From: Pseudoalteromonas sp. MM1
Lineage (GTDB): Bacteria; Pseudomonadota; Gammaproteobacteria; Enterobacterales; Alteromonadaceae
Length of the DNA: 64,000 bases
Assembly: GCF_030296835.1 (NCBI RefSeq)
Contig: NZ_AP027922.1
Coordinates: forward strand, 1,674,001-1,738,000
Direction of reading: 5' to 3'
Shown piece after piece: positions 1 to 7,559 of the stretch (positions within the stretch are counted from its first letter, which is position 1; each line of letters begins with the position of its first letter). The notes beneath the pieces are model-generated. The model saw only the letters and a list, made by a program, of their open reading frames with translations. It was not told where the DNA came from and did not search any database. A program made the translations under genes and the position numbers.

Positions 1-1
1 A

Positions 2-532
2 ATTGCACTGCGAGTAGGCCAAACTATCAGTGATTATGTGTATGTGTCTAGCTGGTTTAGAACGCAAGGTAGCCTGTATCAAGATATACAAATGGTGCGC
101 ACTATTGTGTACATTGTGGTGTTTTTAATTATTGCGGTAGCCAGTTTTAATATTGTGTCCTCCTTGGTAATGGAAGTGCGCGAAAAACAAGGCAACATAG
201 CTATTTTAAAAACCATGGGCGCAAAAGACAGTACCATTTTAGCCACCTTTGTAATGCAAGGCTTAACGCAAGCTTTTGTTGGTGTGTTACTTGGCACACT
301 GGTTGGGGTTATATTAGCGCTTAACATTAGTGAACTGTTTACATGGGCTAGCCAGTTATTTGCAGCTAACCCACTCGAAGGCGTTTATTTTATTGAGTTT
401 TTACCCAGTAAATTAGTACTCAGTGATATAGGTATAACAGTGATAGTTACCTTTATTTTAGCTGTACTTGCTACTATTTACCCTGCGTGGCAAGCAACTC
501 GAGTAGACCCTGCCAAGGTACTAGGTAATTAA
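2..532 (+). CDS. lolE: LolE, lipoprotein-releasing ABC permease (C-terminal part)
   Basis: The gene enters from the left edge; the reading frame is open from base 2 and 176 residues remain. LolCDE extracts outer-membrane lipoproteins from the inner membrane and hands them to LolA. The visible part is the C-terminal FtsX-like permease domain with three hydrophobic membrane segments: around the VYIVVFLIIAVASFNIVSSLVM stretch, one after QGLTQAFVG, and one near the end. The conserved loop EVREKQGNIAILKTMGAK lies between the first two, and the tail ends in YPAWQATRVDPAKVLGN. The FIEFLPS motif and DPAKVL ending resemble LolE more than LolC. No following lol gene is seen, so this should be the last gene of its operon. 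Confidence 0.85.
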   Translation: MALRVGQTISDYVYVSSWFRTQGSLYQDIQMVRTIVYIVVFLIIAVASFNIVSSLVMEVREKQGNIAILKTMGAKDSTILATFVMQGLTQAFVGVLLGTLVGVILALNISELFTWASQLFAANPLEGVYFIEFLPSKLVLSDIGITVIVTFILAVLATIYPAWQATRVDPAKVLGN

Positions 533-645
533 CAGCCCTTTATAGTGTAAATATCAATAGGGCAGTGTGCCTTAAGCTGATAAACTTCGCGCTCATTTAA
601 CGTGGGCGCTATAATTTAGCCCCTCTCCCTACTCAGGAAATTACT

Positions 646-1110
646 TTGACAAATAACGATATTTTACGCCGTGTTCGCTATACCTTTAATTTAACCGATA
701 CTGCCATGGTCGGTATTTACGCCGCCGCAGAGGCTACAGTTACCACTGAGCAAGTCGTTGCATGGTTAACAAAAGAGGGTGAGCCAGGGTTTGTTAAAAT
801 GTCAGACACTGAGTTTGCGACATTTTTAAATGGCTTTATAAATACTAAGCGTGGTAAACGCGAAGGCCCGCAGCCGGTACCAGAGGCTAAGTTAAACAAT
901 AATATTATTTTTATGAAGCTACGCATTGCTTTAGACATGAAAGCAGAAGATGTCATTGCAACACTTGCACTGGTTAACTTTGAATTAAGCAAGCATGAGC
1001 TCAGTGCGTTTTCTCGCAAAGTAGAAAATAAACATTACCGTGTTTGTAACGACCAAGTTTTGCGTTTGTTTTTAACAGGTGTTCAGCAGCAGTATCGCCC
1101 TGCAGAGTAA
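646..1110 (+). CDS. yehS: DUF1456 family protein, YehS-like
   Basis: This 154-residue protein matches the YehS/DUF1456 family in length and layout. It has two similar halves, each opening with a helix of the type NDILRRVRYTFNL (about residue 3) and NNIIFMKLRIALDM (about 85), so it looks like an internal duplication. No catalytic motif is visible and the function of the family is unknown to me. The start is UUG at 646, preceded by AGGAAA at 635-640; no in-frame AUG lies close by. It is monocistronic, followed by a terminator hairpin shared with the convergent acyl-CoA synthetase. Confidence 0.8.
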   Translation: MTNNDILRRVRYTFNLTDTAMVGIYAAAEATVTTEQVVAWLTKEGEPGFVKMSDTEFATFLNGFINTKRGKREGPQPVPEAKLNNNIIFMKLRIALDMKAEDVIATLALVNFELSKHELSAFSRKVENKHYRVCNDQVLRLFLTGVQQQYRPAE

Positions 1111-1127
1111 ATAAACTATTTAACGCT

Positions 1128-1155
1128 AAAAGCTCAGTAATTGCTGAGCTTTTTT
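1128..1155. terminator. Bidirectional rho-independent terminator
   Basis: AAAAGCTCAG pairs with CTGAGCTTTT around a TAATTG loop, followed by a T run; A's on the left give a matching U-tract on the other strand. It lies between the convergent yehS-like and acyl-CoA synthetase genes. Confidence 0.8.
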
Positions 1156-1160
1156 GTAGT

Positions 1161-2894
1161 TTAAGAAAAGGCCTTATCAGTAAGTGATTGCTGCATTTGC
1201 TCTCGCATTTTAAACTTTTGTAGTTTGCCTGTTACTGTCATTGGGTAACTCTCTACAAAACGAATATAACGGGGCATTTTAAAATAGGCGAGTTTGTCTT
1301 TTAAAAATGCACGTATTGCTTGCTCATCAAGCTCAGCATCTTCTTTTGGCTGGATCCACGCGCATACTTCTTCGCCGTACTTTTCATCACTAATACCAAA
1401 TATAGCGGCATCTTGAATACCAGGGTATGTATAAAGGATTTCTTCAATTTCGCGAGGATAAATGTTTTCACCACCCCGAATGATCATGTCTTTTATGCGA
1501 CCAACAATACTCACAAACCCTTCGCTGTCCATTACCCCTAAATCACCAGAGTGTAACCAACCTTCATCATCTATAGTGGCTTGTGTTTTTTCTTCGTCAT
1601 TCCAATAGCAGCGCATTATACCGGCGCCTTTACTACAAACCTCACCGGGTACACCTACTTTTTGAATGTTACCCAATTCGTCAATAATTTTAACTTCAGT
1701 GTGAGCAAGGGCGCGGCCAACGGTTGTTACTTGACGCTCTATAGATGAGTCGGTTTCGGTTATATTATTGATTGGGCTGCATTCTGTTTGCCCATACGCA
1801 ATTAAAACCTGATGCATATTCATTTGTGTTTGTACTTTACGCATGACTTGCTCAGGGCACGTAGAACCTGCCATAACACCGGTGCGCAACGTGCTAAGGT
1901 TATAGTTAGTAAAATTAGGCAGCTCTAGCTGGCTAATAAACATAGTAGGTACACCGTGCAGCGCCGTGCAGCCTTCTTGCTGTACTACATCAAGCGTGGT
2001 TTTTGCATCAAATGCATCGCTAGGGTATATTGCTGCGGCGCCTTTAGTCACACACAAAAGACTGCCAAGCACCATACCAAAGCAATGATACAGTGGCACA
2101 GGAATACATAGTTTATCTTGTGCTGTAAAATGCATAGCATCAGCAACAAAAAGTGCATTGTTGAGTATGTTTTTATGGGTGAGGGTTGCGCCTTTTGGGT
2201 TACCTGTTGTGCCAGAAGTAAATTGAATATTTATGTCCTGATCGGCACTTAAATTTGCTGCAATAGCGTTAAGCTCTAGCTCATGAGCTGACGTGGCCAT
2301 CTTCATAACATCCAAAAAAGAAAACATACCTGCGCTTGCCTCATCACCAATACGGATCACATTTTTAAGACTCGGCAAAGCGTGAGATGACAGCTTCCCA
2401 TTTTCACACTGTTTAAGTTCTGGCGCTAAACTATTTAGCATCTCTACATAGTTACTGCCTTTAAATTGCGAAGCGGTAATGAGTGTTGAACACTCAACGC
2501 TGTTTAATGCAAATTGAAGCTCGTTAGGCCGATAGGCTGGGTTGATGCACACCATAATGGCACCTATTTTTGCAGTAGCAAATTGAGTTAAACACCACTC
2601 AATGTTATTGGGTGACCATATTCCTACTCTATCGCCAGGTTTAACGCCTATGGCTAATAACCCCATAGCGAGTTGGTTCACTTCTTTTTGAAACGCTTTA
2701 TACGTTAAGCGCACATTTTGATTGCTAACAACGACAGCGAGCGAATCTGGGTGTTTGTCGACAATAAAATCAAAGTACTCGCCAATTGTTTTATTTGTAA
2801 GGGGCGTGCTTTGCGCTCCTTTAAAATAGCTTTTCGTGAGCGGCAAAGAGTTTATTTGTTCTACTTCTTTAACCGCTTTATGGTGTGTGTGCAT
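1161..2894 (-). CDS. Acyl-CoA synthetase, AMP-binding (FadD/ACSF2-like)
   Basis: This ATP-dependent acid-CoA ligase activates a carboxylic acid, probably a medium- or long-chain fatty acid, through an acyl-AMP. Numbered from the chosen start (577 residues), the P-loop TSGTTGNPKG is near 226, YGQTECSP near 367, HSGDLG near 448, the hinge GRIKDMIIRGGENIYPREIEE near 465-485, and the catalytic lysine in TVTGKLQ near 557. All ANL-superfamily signatures are intact. The AUG at 2894 is preferred because GGAG sits six bases upstream; in-frame AUGs at 2906 and 2927 lack a ribosome-binding site. The 150 bases upstream hold a 14-bp inverted repeat. Exact chain-length preference cannot be read from sequence. 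Confidence 0.88.
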   Translation of the reverse strand: MHTHHKAVKEVEQINSLPLTKSYFKGAQSTPLTNKTIGEYFDFIVDKHPDSLAVVVSNQNVRLTYKAFQKEVNQLAMGLLAIGVKPGDRVGIWSPNNIEWCLTQFATAKIGAIMVCINPAYRPNELQFALNSVECSTLITASQFKGSNYVEMLNSLAPELKQCENGKLSSHALPSLKNVIRIGDEASAGMFSFLDVMKMATSAHELELNAIAANLSADQDINIQFTSGTTGNPKGATLTHKNILNNALFVADAMHFTAQDKLCIPVPLYHCFGMVLGSLLCVTKGAAAIYPSDAFDAKTTLDVVQQEGCTALHGVPTMFISQLELPNFTNYNLSTLRTGVMAGSTCPEQVMRKVQTQMNMHQVLIAYGQTECSPINNITETDSSIERQVTTVGRALAHTEVKIIDELGNIQKVGVPGEVCSKGAGIMRCYWNDEEKTQATIDDEGWLHSGDLGVMDSEGFVSIVGRIKDMIIRGGENIYPREIEEILYTYPGIQDAAIFGISDEKYGEEVCAWIQPKEDAELDEQAIRAFLKDKLAYFKMPRYIRFVESYPMTVTGKLQKFKMREQMQQSLTDKAFS

Positions 2895-2967
2895 GTTTTT
2901 CTCCATGTCGATGTGTGTGAAGTACATAAACTAAAGTTCAAATAAACACATATTGTCGACAAAAAGA

Positions 2968-2981
2968 AGTCTATCTAGACT
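2968..2981. promoter_or_regulatory. Inverted repeat upstream of acyl-CoA synthetase
   Basis: AGTCTA-TC-TAGACT is a perfect 6-2-6 inverted repeat, 74 bp upstream of the chosen start codon. It resembles an operator, but it does not match the FadR or PsrA consensus as I know them, so the regulator is unknown. Confidence 0.35.
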
Positions 2982-3022
2982 AATGTCTTAGAGAGGTGCG
3001 TGTAGTCATTATTTTGCAGGCA

Positions 3023-3054
3023 CAAAAAAACGCGCCGTATGGGCACGTTTTTAC
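3023..3054 (-). terminator. Rho-independent terminator of the DUF3010 gene
   Basis: On the minus strand AAAAACGTGCCC pairs with GGCGCGTTTTT (one mismatch), followed by a long T run, just after the DUF3010 stop codon. Confidence 0.7.
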
Positions 3055-3080
3055 TTTAAAGCTTTATAAAACTTTTTATA

Positions 3081-3527
3081 TTACATTTCGTCACTGCGGT
3101 AGGTTTTTTTCATAATGTATACATAGGCATTAACAAAAGCGTTTTCTTGGTACTTTTTAAGGCCAGTGTCTTCAAACGCAATAGGAATAGGATTGCGCTT
3201 AAGCTGCTCTTTAATTTCGGTTGTTGAGAACACACGAACGTCTAACTCTTCAATTAATTGAATCGCAGTTTCCATTTTAAAGCCTTTTGCACTGCCGGCA
3301 AATTTTCCTTTAGGTTGGCGTTCACGAATGGCAACAGAATCAATTTGGTAATCTTGCATTAATTTTGCAAAATCAAATTGAAATTTACGCATTATTTCAG
3401 TGTCGTTACCGTTACCTAAGGTAAAGCGTGTTTGGCGCACATCGCGAATATCAAATACGTCGTTATCTTTACTTAAAATACAAAGTAGTACATCACTACC
3501 GGTAATTTCTACACCACATGTTCTCAT
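3081..3527 (-). CDS. DUF3010 family protein
   Basis: This 148-residue protein resembles the DUF3010 family of marine gammaproteobacteria. It begins MRTCGVEITGSDVLLCIL, a beta-hairpin with an acidic residue of the kind seen in RNase H/RuvC-like folds, and has a second conserved block AIRERQPKGKFAGSAKGFKME (about 72-92) and a C-terminal KYQENAFVNAYVYIMKK helix. The link to a nuclease-like fold is my inference from the pattern; no function is established that I know of. It is monocistronic, with its own terminator downstream, and divergent from thrS. Confidence 0.75.
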   Translation of the reverse strand: MRTCGVEITGSDVLLCILSKDNDVFDIRDVRQTRFTLGNGNDTEIMRKFQFDFAKLMQDYQIDSVAIRERQPKGKFAGSAKGFKMETAIQLIEELDVRVFSTTEIKEQLKRNPIPIAFEDTGLKKYQENAFVNAYVYIMKKTYRSDEM

Positions 3528-3719
3528 TGCTATTCTCTAATATAACTTAATTGCTTGGTATTATACCCAACATCGAATAAATTGCGAGAGCAAGGCTTTG
3601 CGTGTGCATTTTAATAATCAATAAACTCAAGTTGTCACACGGTTAATTTAAATTAGTGAGCGAAAATCAAAAAAATGACTATTTTAGAAATAATTTAAGG
3701 TAATGGGCGTGCTTTAAAC

Positions 3720-3748
3720 TTGTAATTGATACTCTATCACGCGACAAT
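3720..3748 (+). promoter_or_regulatory. Candidate sigma-70 promoter of thrS
   Basis: TTGTAA at 3720-3725 and GACAAT at 3743-3748 are separated by 17 bp. Transcription would begin near 3755 and give a leader of about 155 nt, close to what is known for E. coli thrS. The -10 box is only a 4/6 match. Confidence 0.4.
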
Positions 3749-3809
3749 ATCTTTTTTGTAGTTGAGCAGACTCAGCATCTACATTAGTCATTTATGGCGA
3801 AAAATAGTC

Positions 3810-3889
3810 AATGCTTATTCGTAAAAGCGTTGTCGAGTCATTCTCATTTAATTTATTTAAAAATACACGTGATACATTGTAGGTGTCAC
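3810..3889 (+). promoter_or_regulatory. thrS translational operator with two tRNA-Thr anticodon-arm mimics
   Basis: Stem-loop 1 (3810-3831) pairs AATGCTT with AAGCGTT around ATTCGTAA, which contains U-CGU-A. Stem-loop 2 (3869-3889) pairs GTGATAC with GTGTCAC around the 7-nt loop ATTGTAG, which reads as an anticodon loop with U33, UGU and A37. CGU and UGU are threonine anticodons. The two are joined by 37 AU-rich nt, and stem-loop 2 ends 21 nt before the AUG, just upstream of the AAGGA site. E. coli ThrRS represses its own mRNA through a similar bipartite operator; that this leader works the same way is inference. Confidence 0.65.
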
Positions 3890-3910
3890 CACTGTATGTA
3901 AGGATTTATA

Positions 3911-5821
3911 ATGCCAGTTATTACTCTTCCTGACGGCAGTCAGCGTAGTTTTGAAAACCCTGTAAGTACTCTTGATGTAGCTAACGATATCGGCCCTGGT
4001 CTTGCTAAAGCTACCATTGCTGGACGCGTTAATGGTGAGCGAGTTGATGCTTGCGATATGATCAACGAAGATTCGCGCCTTGAAATCATCACCGCAAAAG
4101 ATGACGACGGCCTAGAAATTATTCGTCACTCGTGTGCTCACTTGATAGGTCATGCAGTTAAGCAACTTTTCCCAGATGCTAAAATGGCGATTGGTCCAAC
4201 TATCGATAACGGTTTTTACTACGATATTGATATGGACCACTCTTTGTCTCAAGAAGATTTAGATGCCATTGAAAAGCGTATGTTGCAACTTGCAAAAACA
4301 AACTACGATGTAGTGAAAAAAAATGTAAGCTGGCAAGAAGCACGCGATACATTTGAAGCGCGTGGCGAAACATACAAAATGGAAATTTTGGACGAAAACA
4401 TCGCAAAAGATGACAGACCAGGATTATACCACCACGAAGAATACGTAGACATGTGTCGTGGGCCTCACGTACCAAACATGAAATTCTGCCAAAACTTCAA
4501 AATAATGAAAGTAGCAGGTGCCTACTGGCGTGGCGACTCTGAAAACAAAATGCTACAGCGCATATACGGCACAGCGTGGGGTGATAAAAAGCAACTTAAA
4601 GCGTACCTTAAGCGCTTAGAAGAGGCTGAAAAACGCGATCACCGCCGCATTGGTAAAGCGCTCGACTTATGGCACTGGCAAGAAGAAGCGCCAGGCATGG
4701 TATTTTGGCACAACGATGGTTGGAGCATTTATCGCGAGCTTGAAGAATTTGTTCGTGAAAAACTGCGTGAGTACAGCTACGAAGAAGTTAAAGGTCCAAT
4801 GATGATGGACCGCTCTTTGTGGGAAAAATCAGGTCACTGGGAAAAATACTCAGACGCCATGTTTACCACAGAGTCTGAAAAACGCGAATACGCTATAAAA
4901 CCAATGAACTGCCCAGGTCACGTGCAAATTTTTAACCAAGGTTTAAAATCGTACCGTGATTTACCACTGCGTATGGCCGAGTTTGGTTGTTGTCACCGTA
5001 ACGAACCATCAGGTGCTTTACATGGCTTAATGCGTGTACGTGGCTTTACACAAGATGATGCTCACGTATTCTGTACCGAAGAGCAAGTAATGGACGAAGT
5101 TTCAGCGTGTATTAAGATGGTTTATGATACCTATGAGACATTCGGTTTTGACAAAATTGTAGTGAAGCTTTCTACGCGTCCTGAAAAACGTATCGGCGAC
5201 GATGAAATTTGGGACAAAGCAGAGGTTGCATTAGCCGATGCACTTAAAGCAAACGACATTGAATTTGATTACCTACCAGGTGAAGGGGCGTTTTATGGCC
5301 CTAAAATTGAATTTACTTTGTACGATTGTTTAGACAGAGCGTGGCAATGTGGTACAGTGCAACTCGACTTTGCATTACCGGGTCGTTTAGGTGCTACTTA
5401 TGTAGCAGAAAACAACGAACGACGCACTCCAGTTATGATACACCGTGCTATTTTAGGCTCAATTGAGCGCTTTATCGGTATTTTAACTGAAGAGTACGCT
5501 GGTTTATTCCCAACGTGGCTTGCGCCAAAGCAAGTGGTAATTATGAACATTACCGATAAACAAGCAGATTACGTGCACGAAATTGTACAAAAATTAAATA
5601 AACTTGGAATTAGAGCCGCTGCCGACTTGAGAAATGAGAAGATTGGCTTTAAAATCCGAGAGCATACACTTAAGCGTATTCCTTACTTACTTGTTGTTGG
5701 CGATAAAGAAGTTGAACAACAGGAAGTAGCAGTACGTACCCGCACAGGTGAAGACCTAGGCAAATTTAATGTTGATGATTTTGTAGCTAAAATTAGTGAA
5801 GAAATTAAAAATCGACAGTAA
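3911..5821 (+). CDS. thrS: Threonyl-tRNA synthetase
   Basis: ThrRS charges tRNA-Thr with threonine. At 636 residues it is the usual size. In order: an N-terminal TGS domain (about 1-62), the editing domain with [10 protein letters not shown] (about 73-82), the class II core with motif 2 [19 protein letters not shown] and motif 3 [15 protein letters not shown], and a C-terminal anticodon-binding domain. The zinc ligands are visible as Cys in MNCPGH, His in DDAHVF and His in MIHRA. The AUG at 3911 follows AAGGA at 3900-3904. It leads the operon thrS-infC-rpmI-rplT, as in E. coli, and is probably controlled by its own leader. Confidence 0.97.
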   Translation: MPVITLPDGSQRSFENPVSTLDVANDIGPGLAKATIAGRVNGERVDACDMINEDSRLEIITAKDDDGLEIIRHSCAHLIGHAVKQLFPDAKMAIGPTIDNGFYYDIDMDHSLSQEDLDAIEKRMLQLAKTNYDVVKKNVSWQEARDTFEARGETYKMEILDENIAKDDRPGLYHHEEYVDMCRGPHVPNMKFCQNFKIMKVAGAYWRGDSENKMLQRIYGTAWGDKKQLKAYLKRLEEAEKRDHRRIGKALDLWHWQEEAPGMVFWHNDGWSIYRELEEFVREKLREYSYEEVKGPMMMDRSLWEKSGHWEKYSDAMFTTESEKREYAIKPMNCPGHVQIFNQGLKSYRDLPLRMAEFGCCHRNEPSGALHGLMRVRGFTQDDAHVFCTEEQVMDEVSACIKMVYDTYETFGFDKIVVKLSTRPEKRIGDDEIWDKAEVALADALKANDIEFDYLPGEGAFYGPKIEFTLYDCLDRAWQCGTVQLDFALPGRLGATYVAENNERRTPVMIHRAILGSIERFIGILTEEYAGLFPTWLAPKQVVIMNITDKQADYVHEIVQKLNKLGIRAAADLRNEKIGFKIREHTLKRIPYLLVVGDKEVEQQEVAVRTRTGEDLGKFNVDDFVAKISEEIKNRQ

Positions 5822-5827
5822 AAATCG

Positions 5828-5864
5828 AGCGTGTAGGGCAATCACAAACAGCCAACTACACGCT
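5828..5864 (+). other. Intercistronic hairpin between thrS and infC
   Basis: AGCGTGTAG pairs with CTACACGCT, with an inner GGC/GCC, right after the thrS stop. It has no real U-tract. It could be a processing or stability element or a weak terminator. Confidence 0.45.
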
Positions 5865-5895
5865 TATATTATTGATATTCTTGGAGGAACGTACC

Positions 5896-6441
5896 ATTAG
5901 AGGCGGCAAGAAAGGGCAACAAACAGCTCAAAAAAATCGTATTAACGAAGAAATTACAGCTCAAGAAGTTCGTTTAATCGACATCGAAGGCGAACAAGCT
6001 GGAATTCAGTCATTAAAAGACGCGCAAGCTATGGCTGATGCAGCGGGTGTTGATCTTGTAGAGATTAGCCCAAACGCTGAGCCGCCTGTTTGTAAGGTTA
6101 TGGACTACGGTAAGTTCATCTTTGAAAAAAGCAAAGAACTAAAAGAGCAGAAGAAGAAGCAAAAGCAAATCCAGATTAAAGAAATCAAATTCCGTCCTGG
6201 CACGGATGAAGGTGATTATCAGGTTAAGCTTCGCAACTTACGTAAGTTCTTAGAAGCTGGCGATAAAGCTAAGATTACTATCCGCTTCCGTGGCCGCGAA
6301 ATGGCTCACCAAGAAATTGGTATCGAATTATTAAACCGTGTTAAGGCTGATTTAGAAGAACTTGCAGTAGTTGAGTCTTTCCCAAATCGTGTTGAAGGCC
6401 GCCAAATGGTTATGATGATGGCGCCTGTTGCTAAAAAATAA
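5896..6441 (+). CDS. infC: Translation initiation factor IF-3 (AUU start)
   Basis: IF-3 binds the 30S subunit, keeps subunits apart and proofreads start-codon pairing. The mature sequence begins [19 protein letters not shown] and the C-terminal domain carries [31 protein letters not shown], both standard; length is 181 residues. The start is AUU at 5896, nine bases after GGAGG at 5883-5887; no AUG is available in frame at the right place. A rare AUU start is known in E. coli infC, where IF-3 discriminates against it and so limits its own synthesis. Confidence 0.95.
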   Translation: MRGGKKGQQTAQKNRINEEITAQEVRLIDIEGEQAGIQSLKDAQAMADAAGVDLVEISPNAEPPVCKVMDYGKFIFEKSKELKEQKKKQKQIQIKEIKFRPGTDEGDYQVKLRNLRKFLEAGDKAKITIRFRGREMAHQEIGIELLNRVKADLEELAVVESFPNRVEGRQMVMMMAPVAKK

Positions 6442-6652
6442 TTTTTAAGCGATAATGCGCACCGAATTTAGCTCAGGTACCCAAGTAATATGCAAATATT
6501 CACCTGTGCTAACCGGTTTTAAAGTAAAATTGCGGCATTTATGCTGGGTTTTCACCGGAATATGGCAGTAAGTTAGGCCTAAAAGTGGAGCTATAGAAAT
6601 ATATCTCACGCCTGCTTACTAATTTTTAAGCAATACATTTGGAGTTATTGCA
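6442..6652 (+). promoter_or_regulatory. infC-rpmI leader, candidate L20 operator/attenuator
   Basis: This 211-nt gap contains no ORF of note. AGTAAG-AGGC (6567-6578) can pair with GCCT-CTTACT (6610-6620) around a 31-nt loop, and the 3' side is followed by AATTTTTAAG; the structure ends about 20 nt before the GGAG of rpmI. In E. coli ribosomal protein L20 represses rpmI-rplT by binding structured RNA upstream of rpmI. That this leader is the L20 target is inference from position and structure. Confidence 0.5.
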
Positions 6653-6853
6653 ATGGCTTATAAGCTAAAAAGTCACAGAGGCGCTGCTAAGCGTTTCAAG
6701 AAAACTGCTTCTGGCGGTTTCAAGCGTAAACAAGCGCATCTTCGTCACATTCTGACTAAGAAAACTTCTAAGCGTAAGTTACACCTACGTCCTAAGATGA
6801 TGGTTCATAAAAATGACCATGGTCTAGTTTCACGTATGTTACCATTCGCTTAA
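6653..6853 (+). CDS. rpmI: 50S ribosomal protein L35
   Basis: This 66-residue basic protein has the L35 signature: [21 protein letters not shown] at the start, [18 protein letters not shown] in the middle and a short hydrophobic end. It is a small 50S subunit protein. GGAG at 6641-6644 precedes the AUG. The gene is translated with rplT 15 bases downstream. Confidence 0.97.
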
Positions 6854-6868
6854 TAGGGGTTTTTAGAA

Positions 6869-7231
6869 ATGGCAAGAGTTAAACGCGGCGTTGTCGCACG
6901 TGCACGTCACAAAAAAGTTTTAAAGCAAGCTAAAGGTTACTACGGAGCACGTTCACGTGTTTACCGCGTAGCTTTCCAGGCAGTTACTAAAGCGGGTCAA
7001 TACGCTTACCGTGACCGTCGTGCTAAGAAACGTACTTTCCGTCAATTATGGATTGCACGTATCAATGCAGCTTCACGTCAAAATGGTCTGTCTTACAGCC
7101 GTTTTATCAATGGTCTTAAAAAGACTTCTGTAGAAATCGATCGTAAGATCCTTGCAGATATCGCTGTTTACGACCAAGTTGCATTTGCAGCGCTTGTTGA
7201 AAAAGCAAAAGAAGGCCTAGCGGCAGCTTAA
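6869..7231 (+). CDS. rplT: 50S ribosomal protein L20
   Basis: L20 binds 23S rRNA early in 50S assembly and in E. coli also represses rpmI-rplT. The 120-residue sequence begins [20 protein letters not shown] and has the conserved [13 protein letters not shown] and [21 protein letters not shown] blocks; the C-terminal globular half is intact. It is slightly longer than the common 117-118 residues because of an alanine-rich tail. It ends the operon and is followed by a strong terminator. Confidence 0.97.
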   Translation: MARVKRGVVARARHKKVLKQAKGYYGARSRVYRVAFQAVTKAGQYAYRDRRAKKRTFRQLWIARINAASRQNGLSYSRFINGLKKTSVEIDRKILADIAVYDQVAFAALVEKAKEGLAAA

Positions 7232-7251
7232 GCTTTTTTAAATAAGTATTA

Positions 7252-7277
7252 AAGAGGAGCCCTAGGCTCCTTTTTTT
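7252..7277 (+). terminator. Rho-independent terminator after rplT
   Basis: AGGAGCC pairs with GGCTCCT around a CTA loop and is followed by seven T's. Confidence 0.9.
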
Positions 7278-7310
7278 GTGTTTATAATTTAATACATTCT
7301 TTACTCCCAC

Positions 7311-7463
7311 CCGCAATGATACTCAATCATTATCGGGGCTAAGCGTGTAGCTACCTGCGTTAAAACCTCATTTAGAGCAACTAAATAGCGAAATTTTTTG
7401 GCTAGTTATCAACACGTTTTTTCATCCTCAAAATAGATCACCTAATTAAGCGAATTGATATAA
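7311..7463 (+). repeat. Dispersed intergenic repeat, copy A
   Basis: About 150 bp closely resemble copy B at 14371-14580 in the same orientation. Shared blocks include CTACCTGCGTTAAAA, CAACTAAATAGC followed by AATTTTTTG, TATCAACACGTTT and CATCCTCAAAATAGATCAC. Copy A lacks the central insertion of copy B. It lies between the rplT terminator and the M14 peptidase promoter and has no coding potential. Confidence 0.75.
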
Positions 7464-7521
7464 ATGGACTTCCTTTTTTGTTGAATCACCGCACTTTTAT
7501 AATATAAGCATGTTTACTTGA

Positions 7522-7527
7522 TATAAT
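7522..7527 (+). promoter_or_regulatory. Candidate -10 element for the M14 peptidase gene
   Basis: TATAAT at 7522-7527 is a perfect -10 hexamer, 33 bp before the AUG at 7560; no good -35 hexamer is seen. A second TATAAT at 7498-7503 could serve instead. The interval 7232-7559 otherwise holds only the rplT terminator and repeat copy A. Confidence 0.4.
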
Positions 7528-7559
7528 TTATTTTATTAAAGCGTTTGTTAGAGAAAACT

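Larger units (their letters stand above)
3528..3910. other. Divergent intergenic region, DUF3010 / thrS leader
   Basis: This 383-bp gap holds no convincing ORF. It carries a candidate thrS promoter at 3720-3748 and a leader of about 155 nt with two stem-loops, at 3810-3831 and 3869-3889, described separately. The first 180 bases are AT-rich without a feature I can name. Confidence 0.7.

Noticed and set aside
3720..3748. Firm assignment of the thrS transcription start
   Set aside because: The -10 is only a partial match; listed as a candidate, not used as evidence for the operator.
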